64,000 nucleotides of DNA from Acidimicrobiia bacterium (GTDB taxonomy: Bacteria; Actinomycetota; Acidimicrobiia; Spongiisociales; UBA5794), in NCBI GenBank assembly GCA_026985095.1, contig JALSQW010000056.1, positions 133,144-197,143 of the forward strand, written 5' to 3'. The translations under genes and the position numbers were made by a program. Numbering within the stretch: the first letter of the stretch is position 1; the number at the start of each line of letters is the position of its first letter. Positions 58,543 to 64,000 of this stretch are shown here, in pieces. The notes under the pieces are model-generated. The model saw only the letters and a program-made list of their open reading frames with translations, was not told the origin of the DNA and did no database searches.

Positions 58543-60044
58543 TCGCTCGCTCCCTCGAACAGCTTCGAGCCCTTCGCGAGCGGGAGCATGGGACGGTCAT
58601 CCTGCTGACCGCACTGCTGGTGTTCGTCCTCATGGGCATGGCCGCCTTCTCGATCGACATCGGGTGGATCTACTACAACAACCTGCGCGCCAAGAAGACG
58701 GCCGAAGCCGCGGCCCTCGCCGGGGTCGTGCACATGCCGCTGCCGGGCTGTGCCGATCCGACCTCGGGAACCCAGCCCTACGACGTCGCGCTGGCCATCA
58801 GCCAGGTGAACGGGTACACCGACGGCGTGGGAGGCGTGTCCATCAGCCCGTCGATGGGCGCCAACTGCAACCAGCTCACCGTCCAGGTCGACACCAGCAT
58901 CCCGACCTTCTTCATGAACGTGTTCGGGATCTCCACCGTCGCCGTCTCCCAGCAGGCGACCGCGGAGCAGCTCCCACCCCTGAAGATCGGCTCGGACGAG
59001 CCGTACCTGGGTGAAGATCCCACCGTCGGGAGCCGCAACCGCAACTTCTGGCTCGCCACCAACGGCGACTGGACCCCCAAGGGCCAGGGGGACCCGTTCA
59101 CGCCCACCTGCTACGGGGCCGGGTGGACCTCGTGTACCGGCTCGAACAACGAGTTCAAGTCCCCCTCGTACTACTACGCCTTCGACATCCCGGCTGCCGA
59201 AGCGGGAAGCACCGTCACCTTCCAGGTCTTCGATCCCCAGGTCAACGAGGGCGGCGTCACGATCGACTTCAACCGGACCCATCCCGACGCCACCGGCAAC
59301 GAGCCCGTCACCTACACCTTCACCGTCTACGCTCCCGATTCCACCCCCAACGACTGGACCGACAACTCCACGGTCATCTGCAGCAAGACGTTCCGGCGCG
59401 AAGGACAAGCCGGCTACGACCCTTCGGACATGGACAGCTGGGTGTCGCTGTGCTCGACCACGGTGTCGGAGGGGATGTACGTGATGTCGGTGAAGGTCAC
59501 CGGGACCGTGTCGATCCTGAACGCCTGGTCCCTGCGCGCCCTCTCCAACGGCAACTACGACAACCAGGTCGCCGTCTACGGTCTCGGGGCCATGTCGCTG
59601 TGGACGCCGGAGGCGAACCCGCCGGCCCCGACCTTCAAACTCGTCAAGATCGACGAGATCTACGCGGGTCAAGAGATGATCATCAGCCTGTGGGATGTGG
59701 GCGACTTCTCCGTGTCGGGCAACCTGCAACTCATGAACCCGAACGCGGCCGCCGCCGTCAACTCCATCGATTGTCAGGTCCGGACCCGGGACGCCAGCGG
59801 GAACAACCCGACCGCATGGGCGGCCGACGACGGGTCGGGGAGCGTCGGGGAGTGCTACCAGAACATCTCACCGCAGGAACACAACAACGAATGGCTCGAC
59901 TTCCGCATCGAGATCCCCGGCGACTACACCTGCACGGGTCAGGACTGCTGGGCCTGGATCCGGTACGCCTTCGGTGGGGCCACCACCGACCGGACGACCT
60001 GGACGGCCCGGATCAACGGCCAACCCATCCACCTGGTGCCCTAG
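58539..60044 (+). CDS. TadG-like secreted protein, cassette 2
   Basis: EHGTVILLTALLVFVLMGMAAFSIDIGWIYYNNLRAKKTAEAAALAGVV; C-terminal module parallels cassette 1. Confidence 0.82.
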   Translation: MIARSLEQLRALREREHGTVILLTALLVFVLMGMAAFSIDIGWIYYNNLRAKKTAEAAALAGVVHMPLPGCADPTSGTQPYDVALAISQVNGYTDGVGGVSISPSMGANCNQLTVQVDTSIPTFFMNVFGISTVAVSQQATAEQLPPLKIGSDEPYLGEDPTVGSRNRNFWLATNGDWTPKGQGDPFTPTCYGAGWTSCTGSNNEFKSPSYYYAFDIPAAEAGSTVTFQVFDPQVNEGGVTIDFNRTHPDATGNEPVTYTFTVYAPDSTPNDWTDNSTVICSKTFRREGQAGYDPSDMDSWVSLCSTTVSEGMYVMSVKVTGTVSILNAWSLRALSNGNYDNQVAVYGLGAMSLWTPEANPPAPTFKLVKIDEIYAGQEMIISLWDVGDFSVSGNLQLMNPNAAAAVNSIDCQVRTRDASGNNPTAWAADDGSGSVGECYQNISPQEHNNEWLDFRIEIPGDYTCTGQDCWAWIRYAFGGATTDRTTWTARINGQPIHLVP

Positions 60045-60073
60045 GAGGGATCGGCACCCGTATCCTGGCGGCG

Positions 60074-60346
60074 ATGGGGCGACGAGAGACACGGATCTTC
60101 CGGCTGGGCGACGAGATCGCCGCGCTCGTGGACGCCGAACGGCAACTCGCCGAGGAGCTCGAGATGCTGCGACACATCGACGACGATGCTCGTCGAGACG
60201 CCCTCGTGTCCGAGAGTCCCCTCGACCGGGCCGATGCCAGGGAAACCGCCGCCGACGTCGCCAGGGCCGAGCGGAACCTGACCGACCTCCGTCGCCGACG
60301 CGAGCGGCTCGAGGCCAAGCGCGACCGGCTCATCGGCCGTCTCTAG
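60074..60346 (+). CDS. Small coiled-coil hypothetical protein (90 aa)
   Basis: MGRRETRIFRLGDEIAALVDAERQLAEELEMLRHID...AERNLTDLRRRRERLEAKRDRLIGRL. Confidence 0.7.
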   Translation: MGRRETRIFRLGDEIAALVDAERQLAEELEMLRHIDDDARRDALVSESPLDRADARETAADVARAERNLTDLRRRRERLEAKRDRLIGRL

Positions 60347-60388
60347 GTCCCCAGGGCCGGACGCCGGCAGGGGCGGTACCCTGCAGAC

Positions 60389-63013
60389 ATGAAGATCGCC
60401 CTCCTCGACGGACACAGCCTGGCCTACCGCGCCTTCTACGCCCTCCCCTCGGACCTGGCCACGCCGGCCGGGCAGGTCACCAACGCCGTGTTCGGGTTCA
60501 CGTCGATGCTCATCAAGTTGCTCACCGAACAGCGTCCCGATGCGGTCGTCGTCGCCTGGGACATGCCGGGTCCCACGTTCCGGACCGAAGCCTTCCCGGC
60601 CTACAAGGCTCAGCGTGAGGCCGCGCCCGACCTGTTTCGCGAACAGGTCCCCCTCATCCGCGACGTGCTCGACGCGCTCGGCATCCCGCAGATCGGCGTC
60701 GAAGGCGTCGAAGCGGACGACGTCATCGCCACCTTGGCCTCCGAGGCGAGACGGCGAGGTTGGGACGTCCTGGTCGTCACCGGCGACCGAGACGCGTTCC
60801 AGCTCATCGAACCCGGCATCACCGTCCTGTACACACGACGGGGGATCTCCGACACGGTGGAGGCGACCGCCGACTGGCTCGACGAACGCTACGGTGTCGC
60901 CCCCGAGCGGTACGTCGACTACGCGGCGCTGCGGGGCGATACCTCCGACAACCTCCCGGGCGTTCCCGGGGTCGGCGAGAAGACGGCGGCTCGGCTGATC
61001 AGGGACCACGGCGACCTCGAAGGCATCTACGAGCATCTCGACGAGATGACGCCCAAGCTCAGGGAGAACCTCGAGACCGCCAAGGACCAGGTGTTCTTGA
61101 ACCGGGAGCTGATGCGGCTTCGCCGGGACATCGAGCTCCCCGCCATCGACCTCGACGCGCTGCGTCTCGGGGACTTCGACAAGAGCGCCGTCAAAGAGGT
61201 GTTCGATGCCCTCGCCTTCCGCAACCTGTGGGACCGCCTGGCCGAGTACGGCGGATTCGCCACCACCGAGGCCGACACCATCGACACCGATGTCGTCGCC
61301 GCCGGGGACGACGACGACATCGCCGCCCTGGCTGCAGGCGGGGACCCGGCCGTCGAGCCGATCTGGGACGCCGACGCTCTCGCCGGCCTCGTCATCGCCG
61401 CCGTCGATGGGCGGACCGTCTACGTTCCGTCCGAGCGGCTCGACCCCTTCCTCGACGCCCTGGGTCGGAACGGGGGAGGGATGGTGCTGCACGATGCCAA
61501 ACCCGTCGTCCGGGCGCTCATCGAGATGGGACTCGACGCCCCGGTGGCCTTCGACACCGCCCTCGCCGCCTACGTCATCAACCCGGCGCAACGCGCTCCG
61601 GACCTCGACGAGTTGGCCTACCGGGAGCTCGGGCTGACCGTCGGTCCGGCGGTCGACGACGGTGGCGTCGACGACCAGGGCGCGTTCGACTTCGCCGGAT
61701 CGGGCCCGGACCTCGATGGCGCTGCACGTCGAGCGATCGCCGCGGGGCGTCTCGTCGATCCCCTCATCGAGCGCCTCGTCGCGCGCGGCGGACGGGAGCT
61801 CTACGACGAGATCGAGCGTCCCCTCGTCCCGGTGCTGGCGAGGATGGAGGTGGCCGGGATCGGTGTCGACCGCGCGTACCTCGAGATGCTCGGCAAGGAC
61901 CTTCGCGACCGGCTCGGTGCTCTCGAGGCGGAGATCCATGACGCCGCCGGCGGCCCGTTCAACATCAACTCGACCCTGCAGTTGCGTGAGCTCCTGTTCG
62001 ACCGCCTCGGCCTGCCCGTCGTCAAGAAGACCCCCAAGGGTGCCCCATCGACGGACGCGTCGGTGCTGGAGAAGCTCGAGGACCACCATCCGATCGTGGC
62101 GGCCATCCTGCGGTACCGGGAGCTGGAGAAGCTCCGATCCACCTACGTCGATGCGCTCGTCAAGCTCGTCGAGCCCGACGGTCGTATCCGTGGCCGATTC
62201 AACCAGATGGCCGCGTCCACCGGACGGCTCTCCCAGGAACAGCCCAACCTGCAGAACATCCCGATCCGGACCGAGGAGGGTCGTGCCATCCGCCGAGCCT
62301 TCGTGGCGGCCGACGGGGCGACCTTCGTCGTCGCCGACTACTCCCAGATCGAGCTGAGGATCCTGGCGCACCTGTCGGGCGATCCGGGCCTCGTCGAGGC
62401 GTTCGCCAACGACATCGACATCCACACCGCCACCGCAGCTCGGGTCGACGGCGTCGCCGTCGACGCCGTCACCTCCGATCAGCGCCGGCGGGCGAAGATG
62501 ATCAACTTCGGTCTGCTGTACGGGATGGAGGCCTACGGGCTCGCGCAGCGTCTCGGCATCGACCGGGACGAGGCCCAGGCGCACATCGATGCCTACTTCT
62601 CACGCTTCCCCCACGTCAAGGAGTTCATGGACGGGATCGTCGACCAGGCACGGGCGACCGGCTACACGACCACCATCCTCGGTCGGCGACGCTACCTGCC
62701 GGAGCTCTCCAGCTCCCGGTTCCGGGACCGGCAGATGGGTGAGCGGATGGCGCTCAACGCCCCGATCCAGGGCTCGGCCGCCGACATCATCAAGAAGGCG
62801 ATGATCGATCTCGACGGGGAACTGCGCGGTCGGCGGCTCGGCACAGAGATGCTCCTCCAGATCCACGATGAGCTCGTCCTGGAGGTGCCCATCGATGAGC
62901 TCGACGAGGTGACGACGTTGACTCGGAGCCTCATGGAAGGGGTCGTCGAGCTACGCGTCCCCCTCAAGGTCGAGATGGGCACCGGTCCGACCCTGGCCGA
63001 CTGCACGCATTGA
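60389..63013 (+). CDS. polA: DNA polymerase I
   Basis: 5'-3' exonuclease N-terminus (LLDGHSLAYRAFYALP, GDRDAFQLI), polymerase motifs FVVADYSQIELRILAHLSGD, RRRAKMINFGLLYGMEAYGLAQRL, LQIHDELVLEVP. Confidence 0.97.
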   Translation: MKIALLDGHSLAYRAFYALPSDLATPAGQVTNAVFGFTSMLIKLLTEQRPDAVVVAWDMPGPTFRTEAFPAYKAQREAAPDLFREQVPLIRDVLDALGIPQIGVEGVEADDVIATLASEARRRGWDVLVVTGDRDAFQLIEPGITVLYTRRGISDTVEATADWLDERYGVAPERYVDYAALRGDTSDNLPGVPGVGEKTAARLIRDHGDLEGIYEHLDEMTPKLRENLETAKDQVFLNRELMRLRRDIELPAIDLDALRLGDFDKSAVKEVFDALAFRNLWDRLAEYGGFATTEADTIDTDVVAAGDDDDIAALAAGGDPAVEPIWDADALAGLVIAAVDGRTVYVPSERLDPFLDALGRNGGGMVLHDAKPVVRALIEMGLDAPVAFDTALAAYVINPAQRAPDLDELAYRELGLTVGPAVDDGGVDDQGAFDFAGSGPDLDGAARRAIAAGRLVDPLIERLVARGGRELYDEIERPLVPVLARMEVAGIGVDRAYLEMLGKDLRDRLGALEAEIHDAAGGPFNINSTLQLRELLFDRLGLPVVKKTPKGAPSTDASVLEKLEDHHPIVAAILRYRELEKLRSTYVDALVKLVEPDGRIRGRFNQMAASTGRLSQEQPNLQNIPIRTEEGRAIRRAFVAADGATFVVADYSQIELRILAHLSGDPGLVEAFANDIDIHTATAARVDGVAVDAVTSDQRRRAKMINFGLLYGMEAYGLAQRLGIDRDEAQAHIDAYFSRFPHVKEFMDGIVDQARATGYTTTILGRRRYLPELSSSRFRDRQMGERMALNAPIQGSAADIIKKAMIDLDGELRGRRLGTEMLLQIHDELVLEVPIDELDEVTTLTRSLMEGVVELRVPLKVEMGTGPTLADCTH

Positions 63014-63198
63014 TCCGGGGGCGCGTCGCGTGGTTCCCTCGTGCCGTGCGCTGGGGACGGTGGTGCGCCGTCGGGCCACGTCCAACGGAGCGAGGGTGCC
63101 CTGGCGGCCGATTCCTGGTATCTTTCGGGGGCCTTCGACCGACCTTTCGGCCGCGCTCGGAGGAAATCACATTGCAGGCAAGGAGTTGATGCGCTCGT

Positions 63199-64000
63199 AT
63201 GGCCATCGAGAACGAGAACGAGCTCACCGTCGACGGTGAGGAACCACAACAGGTGACACCCGTCACCGAGACGGGTGCCGCCGGCACGGAGCCGGTCGCC
63301 GAGCCCGCCGCCGAGACCGCCGGTGCAGAATCGAAGGCCGCCGCGTCCGCAGCGGCCCCGGACGTCGAGGCCCCGACGGGGCCGACGACCGAGGCGACGG
63401 CCGGAACCACCGAGGCGGCGGAAGAGGCCACGGCCACCGGGCCGATCGGAACGCCCGGGCCCGTCGAGCACCCGCCGGCACCGCGCGAGGAACGCCCCGC
63501 CATCACCGCCCCCAAGGATCTGGGCGACCTGCCCGAGGACCTCTCGGCCGAGGACTTCGCCGCCGCCGTCGAGCGCACCGTCTTCCAGTTCAAGGAGGGG
63601 GACATCGTCGCCGGCACCGTCGTGCGGGTCGATCCCGACGAGGTCCTCGTCGACATCGGCTTCAAATCCGAGGGGGTCATCCCCTCCAAGGAACTGTCGA
63701 TCCGCAACAACGCGAACCCTGCCGACGTCGTATCCGTCGGCGAGGAGATCGAAGCGCTCGTCCTCCAGATGGAGGACGAGAACGGCCGACTCGTGCTCTC
63801 CAAGAAGCGGGCCCAGTACGAACGTGCCTGGGGCCGGATCGAGCGGATCATGCAGGAAGGCGGCACCGTATCGGGTCCGGTCATCGAGGTCGTCAAGGGC
63901 GGACTCATCGTCGACATCGGCCTGCGCGGGTTCCTCCCGGCCAGCCTCGTCGATCTGCGTCGGGTCCGCGACCTGCAGCCGTTCGTCGGTGAGGTGATCG
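63199..64000 (+). CDS. rpsA: 30S ribosomal protein S1, 3'-truncated by window end
   Basis: AAGGAG upstream; after acidic/Ala-rich N-terminus, FKEGDIVAGTVVRVDPDEVLVDIGFKSEGVIPSKELS and VSGPVIEVVKGGLIVDIGLRGFLPASLVDLRRV S1 repeats. Confidence 0.93.
   Translation, partial: MAIENENELTVDGEEPQQVTPVTETGAAGTEPVAEPAAETAGAESKAAASAAAPDVEAPTGPTTEATAGTTEAAEEATATGPIGTPGPVEHPPAPREERPAITAPKDLGDLPEDLSAEDFAAAVERTVFQFKEGDIVAGTVVRVDPDEVLVDIGFKSEGVIPSKELSIRNNANPADVVSVGEEIEALVLQMEDENGRLVLSKKRAQYERAWGRIERIMQEGGTVSGPVIEVVKGGLIVDIGLRGFLPASLVDLRRVRDLQPFVGEVI

Noticed and set aside
1-64000. CRISPR array or insertion sequence
   Set aside because: No regularly spaced direct repeats of CRISPR size and no transposase-like ORFs or terminal inverted repeats seen.

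Overview
High-GC actinobacterial chromosome segment; organisation and protein sequences suggest an Acidimicrobiia-like lineage (inference). The left third is a nearly complete dcw cell-wall/division cluster: mraZ, rsmH, ftsL-like, a small ORF, ftsI, murE, murF, mraY, murD, ftsW, murG, murC, murB, ftsQ, ftsZ, pgeF, yggS, sepF, yggT. It is followed by ileS on the minus strand with a T-box leader. Next come DUF167, a DksA-like gene, lspA and rluD, then WS/DGAT, two phosphofructokinases in tandem, dnaE, serB, an ArsA-like ATPase pair, a double-length ThyX, transporters, xpt, nth and ccdA. The right third holds dispersed trp genes (trpE ... trpC-F-B-A), a two-component system, two paralogous TadE/TadG-like secreted-protein cassettes flanking an antisense tRNA-Leu(CAA), polA, and the 5' part of rpsA. 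No CRISPR array, rRNA or transposase was seen. The strongest leads are: (1) the duplicated orphan TadE/TadG-like cassettes with a shared Cys/Trp-rich C-terminal module; (2) a very long near-perfect RNA palindrome between mraZ and rsmH that would bury the rsmH start codon; (3) a four-unit MraZ box upstream of mraZ; (4) a 38-codon ORF wedged between ftsL and ftsI; (5) a double-length ThyX with divergent motif; (6) a DksA-like protein that has lost most zinc-finger cysteines.
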